Source of the DNA: Thauera butanivorans NBRC 103042 | GTDB lineage: Bacteria > Pseudomonadota > Gammaproteobacteria > Burkholderiales > Rhodocyclaceae | Length of the DNA stretch: 64,000 nt | Direction: 5' to 3' | Assembly (NCBI RefSeq): GCF_001591165.1 | Contig: NZ_BCUG01000032.1 | Coordinates: forward strand, 21,512-85,511 | In this document: positions 1 through 8,584 of the stretch, in pieces | How positions within the stretch are numbered: position 1 is the stretch's first letter | Layout of the letters: the number at the start of each line of letters is the position of its first letter | Position numbers and translations under genes: made by a program | Notes under the pieces: model-generated | The model's input: the letters and a program-made list of their open reading frames with translations, nothing else | Told to the model about the DNA's origin: nothing | The model's database searches: none

Positions 1-35
1 CCACTCACTACCCGTCCACTCGGCGACGCCTGCCC

Positions 36-770
36 ATGACCGATCAAGCTTTTCTGAACACCCTGCTCGACAAGGCCACCGACCGCTTCCGCGCCAGCGG
101 CCGCTTCGCTTGGCACTACGCGCGCGGCAAGCTCTCCGGCGACTGCATCTTCCGCGAACTGCTGCGCCAGGGCATCTTCCCGGCGCAAGGGCATTTCCTC
201 GACCTCGGCTGCGGCCAGGGTTCGCTGTTCTCGTGGCTGCTGGCCACCCGCGAGCTGTACGAACTGGGCAACTGGCCGACGGACTGGGCACCCGCGCCGA
301 AGCCGCTGTCGCTGCGCGGGGTGGAGCTGATGCAGAAGGACGTCGACCGCGCCGCGCAGGCTTTCGGCGCGAATCATCCGGTAGTCGGCATCGTCCAGGG
401 CGACATGTGCAAGACGGATTTCGGCCAGGTCGACGTCGTCACCATCCTCGACGCCTTGCACTACTTCGATCACGACGGCCAGCGCGACGTGCTCAGCCGC
501 ACCCACGCCGCCCTGCCACCCGGTGGCGTGTTCGTGACCCGCATCGGCGACGCCGCTGCCGGCCTGCCCTACCATCTGTGCAACCTGACGGATCACGTCG
601 TCACCTTCATGCGCGGCCACCGCCTGCCGCGCCTGTATTGCCGCCCCCTGGCCGAGTGGGTGGCACTGCTGGAGGAGATCGGCTTCAAGGTCGAGCCGAT
701 GAAGATGAGCGAAGGCAAACCCTTCGCCAACGTCATGCTCGTATGCCGCGTGCCCGCAACCCGGGCCTGA
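36..770 (+). CDS. Class I SAM-dependent methyltransferase of the pigment cluster
   Basis: A 244-residue Rossmann-type methyltransferase. The SAM-binding motif I is seen as FLDLGCGQGS near residues 54-63, and an acidic motif (VVTILDALHYF) follows near residue 130. It lies just upstream of ketosynthase, dehydratase and ketoreductase genes on the same strand. In aryl-polyene and xanthomonadin loci such an enzyme commonly methylates the aryl head group, so that role is inferred. The substrate cannot be read from the sequence. It is the first complete gene of the window, so the operon may begin further upstream. Confidence 0.8.
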   Translation: MTDQAFLNTLLDKATDRFRASGRFAWHYARGKLSGDCIFRELLRQGIFPAQGHFLDLGCGQGSLFSWLLATRELYELGNWPTDWAPAPKPLSLRGVELMQKDVDRAAQAFGANHPVVGIVQGDMCKTDFGQVDVVTILDALHYFDHDGQRDVLSRTHAALPPGGVFVTRIGDAAAGLPYHLCNLTDHVVTFMRGHRLPRLYCRPLAEWVALLEEIGFKVEPMKMSEGKPFANVMLVCRVPATRA

Positions 771-838
771 ACCGCGGCCGGGCATCCGCCCTGCGGCCCT
801 CTGCTAAAATCCGAGCCTTCCCTGTTCCGGGCCAAGAC

Positions 839-2029
839 GTGACGCCACTGCTGCTTTCTTCCTTCACCGCCACGACCTGCCTCGGCCGCGGCCTGGATGC
901 GACGTGCGAGGCGCTGCGCCACGGGCAGAGCGGCTTGCAGCCCTGCGCCTTCGAGACCGTACAGTTGCCGACGTGGCTCGGCGAAGTCGGCGCGATCGAT
1001 GACGAACGCTTGCCCGGGCACCTCGCCCATTACGATTGCCGCAACAATCGCCTGGCTCGGATCGGCCTGGAGACCGACGGCTTCGCCGGGCGCGTGCACG
1101 AAGCCATCGCCCGCTATGGCAGCAATCGGGTCGGCATCTTCGTCGGCACCAGCACCGCCGGCATCCTGCAGACCGAGCTTGCCTACCGCCGGCGCGACCC
1201 CTTGAGCGGTGCACTGCCGGCCGACTTCGACTACCGCAGGACGCACAATTCCTTTTCGCCGGCCGAGTTCACCCGCGACTATTTCGCGCTAAAAGGCATG
1301 GCGATGGCGATCTCGACTGCCTGCTCGTCCAGCGCCAAGGTCTTCGCCGCTGCCGCGCGGCAGATCGCGCTGGGCACGATCGACGCCGCCGTCATCGGCG
1401 GTGTCGACAGCCTGTGCCTGACCACGCTGTACGGTTTCGCCTCGCTGCAGCTGACCTCGACCCAGCCCTGCCGTCCCTACGACGCCGGCCGCGACGGCAT
1501 CTCGATCGGCGAAGCCGCAGCCTTCGCCCTGCTCGAACGCGCCGACGAGGCCGTCGCGGGCGACATCCTGCTGCAAGGCTGCGGCGAATCCAGCGACGCC
1601 TACCACATGTCCTCGCCCCACCCCGAAGGCCTCGGCGCCCGACTGGCAATGACCGCCGCATTGCGCTCGGCGGCGCTGGATGCCGACGATATCGGCTACA
1701 TCAATCTGCACGGCACCGCCACGCCCGCCAACGATGCCGCCGAAGGCAAGGCCGTCGCCGCGCTGTTCGGCAAACGCGTGCCATGCAGTTCGACCAAGGG
1801 CGCCACCGGCCACACGCTGGGCGCGGCTGGCGCGGTCGAAGCGGTCGTCTGCGCGCTGGCGCTGCAGCAGGGCTGGCTGCCCGGCAGTCCCGGTACCCGG
1901 CAGCCCGACCCGAAGATTCCGATCCAGTACCTCGTCGACACACGGCCCGCGGAACTGCGGCATGCGCTGTCCAACTCCTTCGGCTTCGGCGGCAGCAATT
2001 GCAGCCTGATCTTCGGAGTAGTGAGATGA
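839..2029 (+). CDS. Beta-ketoacyl-ACP synthase (FabF-like, aryl-polyene type)
   Basis: A 396-residue thiolase-fold ketosynthase that should extend the polyene chain by decarboxylative condensation. Cys162 sits in the nucleophile motif STACSSS. The two catalytic histidines are seen in NLHGTATPANDA and in STKGATGHTLGAAGA. The GTG start at 839 is chosen because the family homology begins there; the open frame continues much further upstream but overlaps the preceding methyltransferase and looks non-coding. The stop overlaps the next start, so the two are translationally coupled. The neighbours (ketosynthase-like partner, hotdog dehydratase, ketoreductase) complete an iterative polyene synthase set. 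Confidence 0.88.
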   Translation: MTPLLLSSFTATTCLGRGLDATCEALRHGQSGLQPCAFETVQLPTWLGEVGAIDDERLPGHLAHYDCRNNRLARIGLETDGFAGRVHEAIARYGSNRVGIFVGTSTAGILQTELAYRRRDPLSGALPADFDYRRTHNSFSPAEFTRDYFALKGMAMAISTACSSSAKVFAAAARQIALGTIDAAVIGGVDSLCLTTLYGFASLQLTSTQPCRPYDAGRDGISIGEAAAFALLERADEAVAGDILLQGCGESSDAYHMSSPHPEGLGARLAMTAALRSAALDADDIGYINLHGTATPANDAAEGKAVAALFGKRVPCSSTKGATGHTLGAAGAVEAVVCALALQQGWLPGSPGTRQPDPKIPIQYLVDTRPAELRHALSNSFGFGGSNCSLIFGVVR

Positions 2030-2847
2030 ATATGGCGACTACTAACACGACCGCGCCGTTGCGCGCCTGGGTGGACAGCATCGGCTTCATCGCCCCCGGC
2101 CTGCCGGACTGGCCTGCAGCGTGCGCCGTGCTGCGCGGCGAACAGGCCTGGCTATCCGCCCCTGGCATTCTCCCCGCGCCCGGCCTGCTGCCCCCCGCCG
2201 AGCGCCGCCGCGCCAGCCGGGTGGTCAAGCTGGCGCTGGCGCTCGGCCTCGAAGCCGCCACCCATGCCGAAGCCGACCCGGCCACGCTGGCGACGGTGTT
2301 CGCCTCATCGGGCGCCGACGGCCACAACTGCCATGCGCTGTGCGAGCAACTGGCCGGCGGCGACCGCCAGATCTCGCCCACGCGCTTCCACAACTCCGTG
2401 CATAACGCCGCCGCCGGCTACTGGGGCATCGCCACCCACGCGATGCAGCCCTGCCAGGTGCTCTGCGCCTTCGACGCCAGCTTCGGTGCCGGTCTGCTCG
2501 ATGGACTGGCCCAGGTCGTCAGCGACTGCGTGCCGGTACTGCTGATCGCCTACGACAGCGAATACCCGCAGCCGCTGCATGCCAAGCGCGACACGCCCGA
2601 CTGCGGCGGCGTCGCCATGCTGCTCAGTCCGGCGCCAACTGCGCACTCGCTCGCCGCCATCAAGCTGGACCCGACCGATACAGCCGCCGACCGGCTAAGC
2701 GATGCCGGACTGGAAGGCCTGCGCACAGCCATTCCGGCGCTGCGCTCCCTGCCGCTGCTGAAGCACCTCGCCTGTGGCAGCGCAGGCACGGTCGTCCTCG
2801 ACTACCTGCCGCCGATGCAACTGCGCATCGACGTCCAGCCATGCTAG
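2026..2847 (+). CDS. Beta-ketoacyl synthase-like partner / chain-length factor
   Basis: A 273-residue protein resembling the N-terminal half of a ketosynthase, as in the ApeC-type beta-ketoacyl synthase-like proteins of aryl-polyene clusters. It has FHNSVHNAAAGYWGIA near residue 125 and a thiolase-like core, but no TACSSS nucleophile motif. It is therefore probably a non-catalytic partner that sets chain length or stabilises the synthase; this is inference. The start at 2026 overlaps the preceding stop as ATGA; an ATG at 2032 is an alternative. It overlaps the dehydratase gene by 7 bases. Confidence 0.75.
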   Translation: MNMATTNTTAPLRAWVDSIGFIAPGLPDWPAACAVLRGEQAWLSAPGILPAPGLLPPAERRRASRVVKLALALGLEAATHAEADPATLATVFASSGADGHNCHALCEQLAGGDRQISPTRFHNSVHNAAAGYWGIATHAMQPCQVLCAFDASFGAGLLDGLAQVVSDCVPVLLIAYDSEYPQPLHAKRDTPDCGGVAMLLSPAPTAHSLAAIKLDPTDTAADRLSDAGLEGLRTAIPALRSLPLLKHLACGSAGTVVLDYLPPMQLRIDVQPC

Positions 2848-3293
2848 ACCGCGACGGCATCGCCTCACGCATTCCCCATCAGGGCAGCATGTGCCTGCTG
2901 GACAGCGCCGTGGCCTGGGACGACGGACACATCCACTGCCGCGCCAGCAGCCACACCGCGGCGGACAATCCGTTGCGCGCCGACGGCCGCCTCGGTGCCG
3001 CGACCGGTATCGAATACGCCGCGCAGGCGATGGCGCTGCACGGCGCACTGCTCGCCAGCCCCGACGGTATGGCCCGCCAGGGCTATCTGGCAAGCGTGCG
3101 CAACGTGCAGTTGCATGCCGCCCGGCTGGACGATCTGCCCGGCCAACTCGACATCCGCGCCGAACGCCTGTCCGGCGACAGCGATACCATCCTCTACCAG
3201 TTCAGGCTCGAACACGCCGGCCGCAAGCTGCTCGAAGGCCGCGCCGTGGTCGTCATGGACGCCGAGCGTTCCACCCTGGAGCACTCCGCATGA
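2841..3293 (+). CDS. ApeP-like 3-hydroxyacyl-ACP dehydratase (hotdog fold)
   Basis: A 150-residue hotdog-fold protein with the FabZ/ApeP signature IPHQGSMCLLD near the N-terminus and the central helix region GIEYAAQAMALHGA. It should dehydrate 3-hydroxyacyl-ACP to form the conjugated double bonds of the polyene. Length and position between the ketosynthase partner and the ketoreductase match aryl-polyene loci. Its stop overlaps the ketoreductase start as ATGA. Confidence 0.8.
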   Translation: MLDRDGIASRIPHQGSMCLLDSAVAWDDGHIHCRASSHTAADNPLRADGRLGAATGIEYAAQAMALHGALLASPDGMARQGYLASVRNVQLHAARLDDLPGQLDIRAERLSGDSDTILYQFRLEHAGRKLLEGRAVVVMDAERSTLEHSA

Positions 3294-4009
3294 AACGCGC
3301 CCTCATCACCGGCGGCAGCGGCGGCATCGGCGCCGCCATCTGCCAGCGGCTCGCCGCCGACGGCCTGCACGTCATCGTCCATGCCAACCGCAACCTCGAC
3401 CGCGCCGAGGCCATCGCCGCCGACATCCGCAACAACGGCGGCAGCGCCGAAGCCGTCGCCTTCGACCTGACCGACGGCACTGCCACCACCGCCGCGCTCG
3501 AAACCCTGCTCGCGGCCGGCACCATCCAGGTGCTGGTCAACAACGCCGGCATCCACGACGACGCCGTGCTGCCCGGCATGAGCACCACGCAGTGGCACAG
3601 GGTCATCGACGTATCGCTGAACGGCTTCTTCAACGTCACCCAACCGCTCAGCCTGCCAATGATCCGCAGCCGCTGGGGCCGCATCATCAACATCTCATCG
3701 ATCGCCGCCATCACCGGGAATCGCGGTCAGGTGAATTACTCGGCCGCCAAGGGCGCGCTGCACGCCGCCACCAAGTCACTCGCGCTCGAAGTCGCCAGCC
3801 GCGGTATCACCGTCAACGCCGTCGCCCCCGGCATCATCGCCACAGACATGATCGACGGTCATTTCGACCCCGATTCGATCAGAAAGCTAGTGCCGATGCA
3901 GCGCGCCGGACGGCCCGAGGAAGTCGCCGAACTCGTTGCCTTCCTCGCTTCGGACAAGGCTGCCTATATTTCCGGGCAGGTGATTTCGATCAACGGGGCG
4001 ATGACCTGA
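3290..4009 (+). CDS. 3-ketoacyl-ACP reductase (FabG-like SDR)
   Basis: A 239-residue classical short-chain dehydrogenase. The cofactor glycine motif TGGSGGIGAAI is at residues 7-17, NNAG near 83, and the catalytic Ser-Tyr-Lys are in NISSIAAITG and YSAAKG. It should reduce 3-ketoacyl-ACP with NADPH in each polyene elongation cycle. It is the last gene of this + strand set; the only downstream material is a disrupted small gene and an insertion element. Confidence 0.88.
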   Translation: MKRALITGGSGGIGAAICQRLAADGLHVIVHANRNLDRAEAIAADIRNNGGSAEAVAFDLTDGTATTAALETLLAAGTIQVLVNNAGIHDDAVLPGMSTTQWHRVIDVSLNGFFNVTQPLSLPMIRSRWGRIINISSIAAITGNRGQVNYSAAKGALHAATKSLALEVASRGITVNAVAPGIIATDMIDGHFDPDSIRKLVPMQRAGRPEEVAELVAFLASDKAAYISGQVISINGAMT

Positions 4010-4026
4010 AAGACAGGCGCCAGACC

Positions 4027-4290
4027 GTGACGGAAGCAAAGGAGCGGCTACTCAAGAACCATCCCGTCATCGAATTTCTGGTCGTCCTGATTTCCACCCT
4101 GCTGGCTCCGGGGGCCATTAGCACTGCGGCCATGTGGTTGAGCGTCAATGCTTTTACCTGGTGTTCAGTCCGGTCTCTGGGCGGCATCGGGGCCGGCGGC
4201 GGCTTTTCCATCGGCATCGATTCGCTGTTCCTCGCGTTCATGTTTGCCCTCGTGTGGCTGCAGTCATCCCTGATCGTTTTAAGTCAAATA
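4027..4290 (+). pseudogene. 5' fragment of a small membrane protein gene split by an IS200-like element
   Basis: From a GTG at 4027 the frame encodes about 88 residues with two hydrophobic spans (IEFLVVLISTLLAPGAI and LFLAFMFALVWLQSSLIVL). Good coding sense stops at the left end of the insertion element near 4285, after which the frame merely reads through the element's hairpins. A plausible continuation, a basic-amphipathic tail, is at 4900-5034 on the other side of the element. The function of the intact protein is unknown; its place suggests it once closed the pigment operon. Confidence 0.5.
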
Positions 4291-4309
4291 CCACCGGCAA
4301 AGCCGGTGG
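4291..4309. repeat. Left-end hairpin of the IS200-like element
   Basis: CCACCGGCAAAGCCGGTGG forms a perfect 8-bp stem with a 3-base AAA loop. It lies just inside the left end, where TnpA of this family binds single-stranded DNA. Confidence 0.75.
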
Positions 4310-4365
4310 CTTGGATGGTGAGCGCCTCAAAGGCGCCCATGAAACCGTGAGCCGCCCTTGGCGGC

Positions 4366-4800
4366 TTACCCTATTTCCAGCTTCATCTGGTCGTAGCGCT
4401 CGCCCTCATCTTCCTGGTTGCGGATGTACGCCCGAACGATGTTCTCGTCCAATCCGACCGTCGAGACGAAGTAGCCCCTCGCCCAGAAATGCTCGCCGGT
4501 GAAATTCTTCTGTCGCCCGCCGAACTTGCGCACGATCTGAATCGCGCTCTTCCCCTTCAGGTAGCCCACCACATTCGACACTGCGTAATTCGGAGGAATG
4601 CTCAGGCACATGTGAACGTGATCGCCCATCAGATGTCCTTCGACAATCTTGGACTCCTTGTGCGAAGCCAGTTCGTGAAACAGTTCCCCCAAGTGACGAC
4701 GCAACATCCCGAACACCCGCTTCTTGCGCCTCTTCGGTATGAACACCACATGGTACTTGCAGTCCCATCTCGTGTGACTCAGGCTCTGCTACTCTTTCAT
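4366..4800 (-). pseudogene. tnpA: IS200/IS605 TnpA transposase with amber codon 4
   Basis: Y1 (HUH) transposase of the IS200 group. The histidine pair is in GDHVHMCLSIPP and the catalytic tyrosine/glutamine region is in RAYIRNQE. The usual start (MKE-Tyr-QSLSHTRWDC in the family) is present at 4800, but the fourth codon is TAG (4789-4791), so full-length translation is blocked. A GTG at 4749 could restart translation at MVFIPKRRKK, losing about 17 residues that normally form the first beta strand. The element is probably immobile unless complemented or suppressed. All other catalytic motifs are intact, so the mutation looks recent. Confidence 0.8.
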
Positions 4801-4871
4801 CGTGAATCTCCTTCTCTTGGCAGAGATCAGAAATTCACGCCGACCGTCGTAAAGGTCAAACCTTGGTGAGT

Positions 4872-4890
4872 CCCCCGGCACAGCCGGGGG
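4872..4890. repeat. Right-end hairpin of the IS200-like element
   Basis: CCCCCGGCACAGCCGGGGG forms a perfect 8-bp stem around a 3-base loop (ACA), the counterpart of the left-end hairpin. Confidence 0.7.
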
Positions 4891-4899
4891 CTTACCTCT

Positions 4900-5034
4900 A
4901 TGAGTTACCGGAACGAGCCACCCTTCCCGGTGGAGCATCAGCGCCTGGCCAAGGATCTGATCGTCAGAGCCGTCCGCAACTGGATCCTGCGCGCCATTGA
5001 GGCCTTACCGCCCGTCCAGAATGCCAAACGGTAG
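4900..5034 (+). pseudogene. Probable 3' fragment of the interrupted small gene
   Basis: A 44-residue frame with strong coding character (amphipathic, basic: RLAKDLIVRAVRNWILRA) that ends with TAG at 5032-5034. It begins within about 10 bases of the right end of the insertion element and has no ribosome-binding site. It is read here as the cytoplasmic tail of the membrane protein whose front is at 4027-4290. This link is inference; it could also be an independent small gene. Confidence 0.4.
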
Positions 5035-5064
5035 AATCTCTCTCGGTCTTACACACCTTAAACC

Positions 5065-6279
5065 TCAAGGAAGCGGCGACCTTTGAACTCCCTTTTCTGA
5101 AGACCCGCCCCGCAGCCTCGGCACCACCTGCGGTACCGTCAGCATCGTGCTCGCCACTGCCATCAGCAGCAGCGCGGTGAAGGCTTCGCTGGAGATGATG
5201 TGGCGGTCGAGCAGGACGTTGCCGAAGATGATCATGATCAGCGCCTTGGTCTGCAGCAGCCAGCCGATGATCGAAGCTTCGCCCGGCGGCCATTTCAGGA
5301 TGCAGCCAGCCAGTTGCGCGCCGATCAGTTTGCCGGCCACCGAGGCGGCGAGCAGCAGCGCAGCGGCGGCGAAGACGGTACCACCGCCGACTTCCCAATT
5401 CGTCCGCAGGCCGGTCGACAGGAAGAAGACCGGCATCAGCGCCAGCAGCACGTGATGGCGCAGCAGGTCCATCCTTTTCTGGTCGAACCACCTGGATTCC
5501 ATCGCCGCGCCGGCCAGGAAAGCGCCGACCATGCTGTGCAGGCCGGCCCAGTCGGCGGCGAAGCCACACACCGCCAGCCAGATCAGCGCCAGATACCAGC
5601 GGTCGCGCTCGGCGACGGTTTCCATCAGCCGGCGAAACAGCCAGGTGGCGACGGCAAAGCCGATCAGGAAGATCACCTGCTTGCCCACCCGCTGCCAGTC
5701 CATCAGGATCAGCGCCAGCACCGCCCATATGGCGATGTCGTCCAGGCTGGCGTAGCGCAGGATACGCTGGCCAAGCGGCTGGCGCAGGATGTCCATCTTT
5801 TCCATCAGCAGGATCAGGATGGGCAGGGCGGTGACCGCGCAAGCCATGCCGACACCCAGCACGAACTGCCAGCGTTCCCCCTCGCCGCCGAGCCAGCCAT
5901 TGCCCGTCAGCAGCATCACAACGGCCGCTGCGGCGCCGAAGACGAAGGGCACGCCAAGCGCCAGCCCCGCGGTGATGCCGCTTTCGCGGCGGTGCTGCCA
6001 GGCTTTGCCGAGGTCGAGTTCGATTCCGGCGATCATCACGAACAGCATCACGCCCCACCAGGCGATGCCGTTCAGGGTCTGCACCACCTCTGGCGTAAAT
6101 ACGAAGTGGTAATAGCCCGGAAAAGCCGTGCCGAGCACACCCGGTCCGAGCAGGATACCGGTCAGGATCTGGACGACAACCAGCGGCGCAAAATAGTCGG
6201 TGTTGCCGAGTCGCCAGATCAGCCACGGCACGGCGAAGATCATCGCCATGGCGATGAGGAACAGCTCGGCGGTGTTCAT
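5065..6279 (-). CDS. Kef-type cation/proton antiporter
   Basis: A 404-residue integral membrane protein of the CPA2 monovalent cation:proton antiporter family with about 11-12 hydrophobic spans and no C-terminal TrkA-N domain. Seen are LTGILLGPGVLG near residue 40, IAGIELDL near 85 and GMACAVTALPILILL near 150, all typical of the exchanger domain. The ATG at 6279 overlaps the stop of the upstream methyltransferase as ATGA, so it is cotranscribed with the - strand pigment genes. A link to pigment biology is unproven. Confidence 0.8.
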   Translation of the reverse strand: MNTAELFLIAMAMIFAVPWLIWRLGNTDYFAPLVVVQILTGILLGPGVLGTAFPGYYHFVFTPEVVQTLNGIAWWGVMLFVMIAGIELDLGKAWQHRRESGITAGLALGVPFVFGAAAAVVMLLTGNGWLGGEGERWQFVLGVGMACAVTALPILILLMEKMDILRQPLGQRILRYASLDDIAIWAVLALILMDWQRVGKQVIFLIGFAVATWLFRRLMETVAERDRWYLALIWLAVCGFAADWAGLHSMVGAFLAGAAMESRWFDQKRMDLLRHHVLLALMPVFFLSTGLRTNWEVGGGTVFAAAALLLAASVAGKLIGAQLAGCILKWPPGEASIIGWLLQTKALIMIIFGNVLLDRHIISSEAFTALLLMAVASTMLTVPQVVPRLRGGSSEKGVQRSPLP

Positions 6280-7025
6280 GCCTTGCGCCCGGTGTACTCC
6301 CGGAAGATGCCGAAGGTCAGCGCACAATCGACATCGACGAAGCCGGCGCACCGCAGCGTGGCCAAGATGGACTCCGGATCGGCGGCAGCGTCGATGGTGT
6401 CACCATAGTATTCCCACAAGCGCCGCACGTCGGCGGCCTGGCCGGACAGGCGCGTGACCATCGGTACGACACCGCCGATGTAGGCATGCAGCGCGAGTCG
6501 CCCGAGGCGGCTCGCCGGGCGGCTGATCTCCATGATGCAGACGCGGCCGCCCGGTTTCAGCACGCGGAAATACTCGCCGAACGCGGCGTCCATGTCGCCG
6601 ACATGGCGCAGCGCATAGCCCATCGAGACGAAATCGACGCTTGCGTCGGGCAGCGGGATCGACTCGGCATAGGCGGTTAGAGTTTCGACGTCCAGCTTCT
6701 TCTTCAGCTCGGCCAGCATGCCCGGCGAGGGGTCGAGCGCCACCACCCGGCCTTGCGGCCCCAGCAGTTGGTGGGCTTCGACCGTGACCAAGCCGGTGCC
6801 GGCAGCCACGTCCAGCACCGCCATGCCGGGCCGCACGCCGTTCCTGCGCAGGACTTCGCGCCGATACCAGCGGCCGCTGCCGAGCGCAGCGATGCGGTCG
6901 GCCTGGTCGTAGCCGGCCGCAGCTTCGTCGAACATCTCCCGCGTCACGCTGCGCCGTTCACCTTCGTCGGCAAAATAGGCGCCCAGACGGGCATCGTCCT
7001 TGAGCGCGGAATTTTTCTTGGTCAT
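6276..7025 (-). CDS. UbiE-like SAM-dependent methyltransferase
   Basis: A 249-residue class I methyltransferase with SAM motif VLDVAAGTGLVTVEA near residue 69 and a UbiE/COQ5-like motif (SMGYALRHV). It could methylate a quinone-like or phenolic substrate. Its position between the glycosyltransferase and the antiporter points to tailoring of the aryl head group of the pigment (inference). The start at 7025 follows the glycosyltransferase stop by 11 bases. Confidence 0.78.
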   Translation of the reverse strand: MTKKNSALKDDARLGAYFADEGERRSVTREMFDEAAAGYDQADRIAALGSGRWYRREVLRRNGVRPGMAVLDVAAGTGLVTVEAHQLLGPQGRVVALDPSPGMLAELKKKLDVETLTAYAESIPLPDASVDFVSMGYALRHVGDMDAAFGEYFRVLKPGGRVCIMEISRPASRLGRLALHAYIGGVVPMVTRLSGQAADVRRLWEYYGDTIDAAADPESILATLRCAGFVDVDCALTFGIFREYTGRKA

Positions 7026-7036
7026 CAGGGGAAATC

Positions 7037-7798
7037 TTAACGGGAAGGAAAGCGGCGCAGCAGCAGGGCGGGCAGGCGGCCGAGGAAGCCGAAGAACAGC
7101 CGCGTGTGCATGCCGGTCAGCAACACATTGTCGCGCAGGTAACGGAAATGCGACACACCACCTTCGCTGGCGCTGAGGTAGCGCACCGGTGCGTCGCGGT
7201 TGATCGGCCGCACGCCGGCCCAGCACAGGCGCACGACCGCCTCGGGGTCGAAGTCGAAGCGGCGCATCCAGCGATTGCCGCGCATGATGCGGATCAGCGG
7301 TGTCATCGGATAAACGCGAAAGCCGTACAGCGAGTCGCCGATGCCCATCCACAGGGTTTCGAAATTGGCCCACCAGTTCGACACCTTGCGACCGTTGACG
7401 CGCAGCGCCGGCGCATCGGCGCTGAACACCGGCTTGCCCAGCACCATCACGCTGGGCTCGGCCTGCGAAGCGACCATGAACTCGGGAATCAGCTCGGCAG
7501 GATGCTGGCCGTCGGAATCCATCGTCAGCGCATGGGTGAAACCCCGGGCGACAGCCTGCTCCATGCCTTCGAGCACCGCTGCGCCCTTACCGCGGTTCTC
7601 GGACAGCACGATCACGTGCAGGCCTTCGTCGTGTTCGGCGAGCGCCAGCAGGCGCTCGGCGCTGCCGTCGGTACTGCCGTCGACCACCACCCACACCGGC
7701 GACCACTGCGCGCGCGCAGCGCGCACCGTCTCCAGTACGCCGGGACCGGGATTGTAGCTGGGGATGAGGACGAGATGGGTGCACGAGGGCTGCTGCAT
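7037..7798 (-). CDS. Family 2 glycosyltransferase
   Basis: A 253-residue GT-A fold enzyme. It has IPSYNPGPG near the N-terminus, DGSTDGS near residue 40 and a DxD-type motif in TMDSDGQHP near 94. No membrane-spanning domain of the processive type is evident; the C-terminus carries a short hydrophobic stretch that may attach it to the membrane. Glycosyltransferases of this kind occur next to acyltransferases in aryl-polyene clusters, where they probably help anchor the polyene to a lipid. Only 3 bases separate it from the acyltransferase. Confidence 0.8.
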   Translation of the reverse strand: MQQPSCTHLVLIPSYNPGPGVLETVRAARAQWSPVWVVVDGSTDGSAERLLALAEHDEGLHVIVLSENRGKGAAVLEGMEQAVARGFTHALTMDSDGQHPAELIPEFMVASQAEPSVMVLGKPVFSADAPALRVNGRKVSNWWANFETLWMGIGDSLYGFRVYPMTPLIRIMRGNRWMRRFDFDPEAVVRLCWAGVRPINRDAPVRYLSASEGGVSHFRYLRDNVLLTGMHTRLFFGFLGRLPALLLRRFPSR

Positions 7799-7801
7799 GG
7801 T

Positions 7802-8584
7802 TCAGGCGCTGGCGGGTTGCGGGGCGGGCTCGGCCGTTTCGGTTGCGCCCAGTTCGGCGCGCAGGTGGGCTTCCAGCTCGGCGGTGAAGGCGCTGACATC
7901 GGTCGGCGGCGAAAAACACCGTCCCAGCCGGATACGGCAGGACAGTGGCAGCGACGGCGGTTTGGCCAGCGGCCAGGCCTTGCCCAGGTAAGGCGTGGAA
8001 AACTCGATCAGCAAGGCCTGCACCGGTGCCTTGGCTCGCGCCGCGATCAGGCCGGCGGTCGGCATGCAGCGGTCGAGCGGGAACAGGCGGGTGCGGCTGC
8101 CTTCGGGGAAGATCACCAGTTGCGCGCCTTCGGCCAGTTCCTTGCGCGCGTCGCGGATCATCTTGAAGGGCACGTCGTTGCGGATGTAGCGCGCCATGCG
8201 GGCGGCGGCGCCGAACAGGATATTGTCGAGGATGCTGGCCTTCATCACGCAGACGGCGTTGGGCAGGCGAGACAGGATCAGCACCGCGTCGAGCAGCGAA
8301 GGGTGGTTTGCCACCACCACCACCGGCCCGCCATGGCGCAGGCTGTCAAGTTCACCGAAGTCGAAACGGCAGGCACAGAGCACGCGCAGGATGATCAGAT
8401 AGATGCGCAGCCCGATGAAGATCGCGTAGCGGCCGATGCGCTGGCCGATGCGCTGCGGCAACAGCGGACTGAGTACCATCGCGAAGGGCAACCAGGTCAG
8501 GCAGACCACGGCCAGTGCGCCCAGCCCGAGGCACATCGCCACCGCTTCGTAGGCGCGCCAGATGCGCGTGCGCAGACTCGTCAT
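7802..8584 (-). CDS. 1-acyl-glycerol-3-phosphate acyltransferase-like protein (PlsC family)
   Basis: A 260-residue membrane acyltransferase with an N-terminal hydrophobic span and the family blocks NHPSLLD (H-x4-D) and IFPEGSRTR. In xanthomonadin and aryl-polyene loci the homologue is thought to place the polyene chain on a membrane lipid. The start at 8584 overlaps the chorismatase stop by ATGA; the open frame runs further upstream but only inside the neighbour. Confidence 0.8.
   Translation of the reverse strand: MTSLRTRIWRAYEAVAMCLGLGALAVVCLTWLPFAMVLSPLLPQRIGQRIGRYAIFIGLRIYLIILRVLCACRFDFGELDSLRHGGPVVVVANHPSLLDAVLILSRLPNAVCVMKASILDNILFGAAARMARYIRNDVPFKMIRDARKELAEGAQLVIFPEGSRTRLFPLDRCMPTAGLIAARAKAPVQALLIEFSTPYLGKAWPLAKPPSLPLSCRIRLGRCFSPPTDVSAFTAELEAHLRAELGATETAEPAPQPASA

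Larger units (their letters stand above)
4285..4899 (-). mobile_element. IS200/IS605-family insertion sequence (tnpA-only)
   Basis: A roughly 0.6-kb element holding one Y1/HUH transposase gene on the - strand and flanked by imperfect subterminal hairpins instead of inverted repeats, as is typical of IS200-group elements. The left hairpin is at 4291-4309 and the right at 4872-4890. Two further short hairpins (4322-4336 and 4351-4365) lie beside the transposase stop. These elements make no target duplication, so the exact ends cannot be fixed from one copy and are approximate. The transposase reading frame carries an early amber codon. Confidence 0.8.

Noticed and set aside
110..838. Upstream extension of the ketosynthase frame
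   Set aside because: It overlaps the methyltransferase in another frame, is Arg/Ala-rich without domain similarity, and ketosynthase similarity starts at GTG 839.
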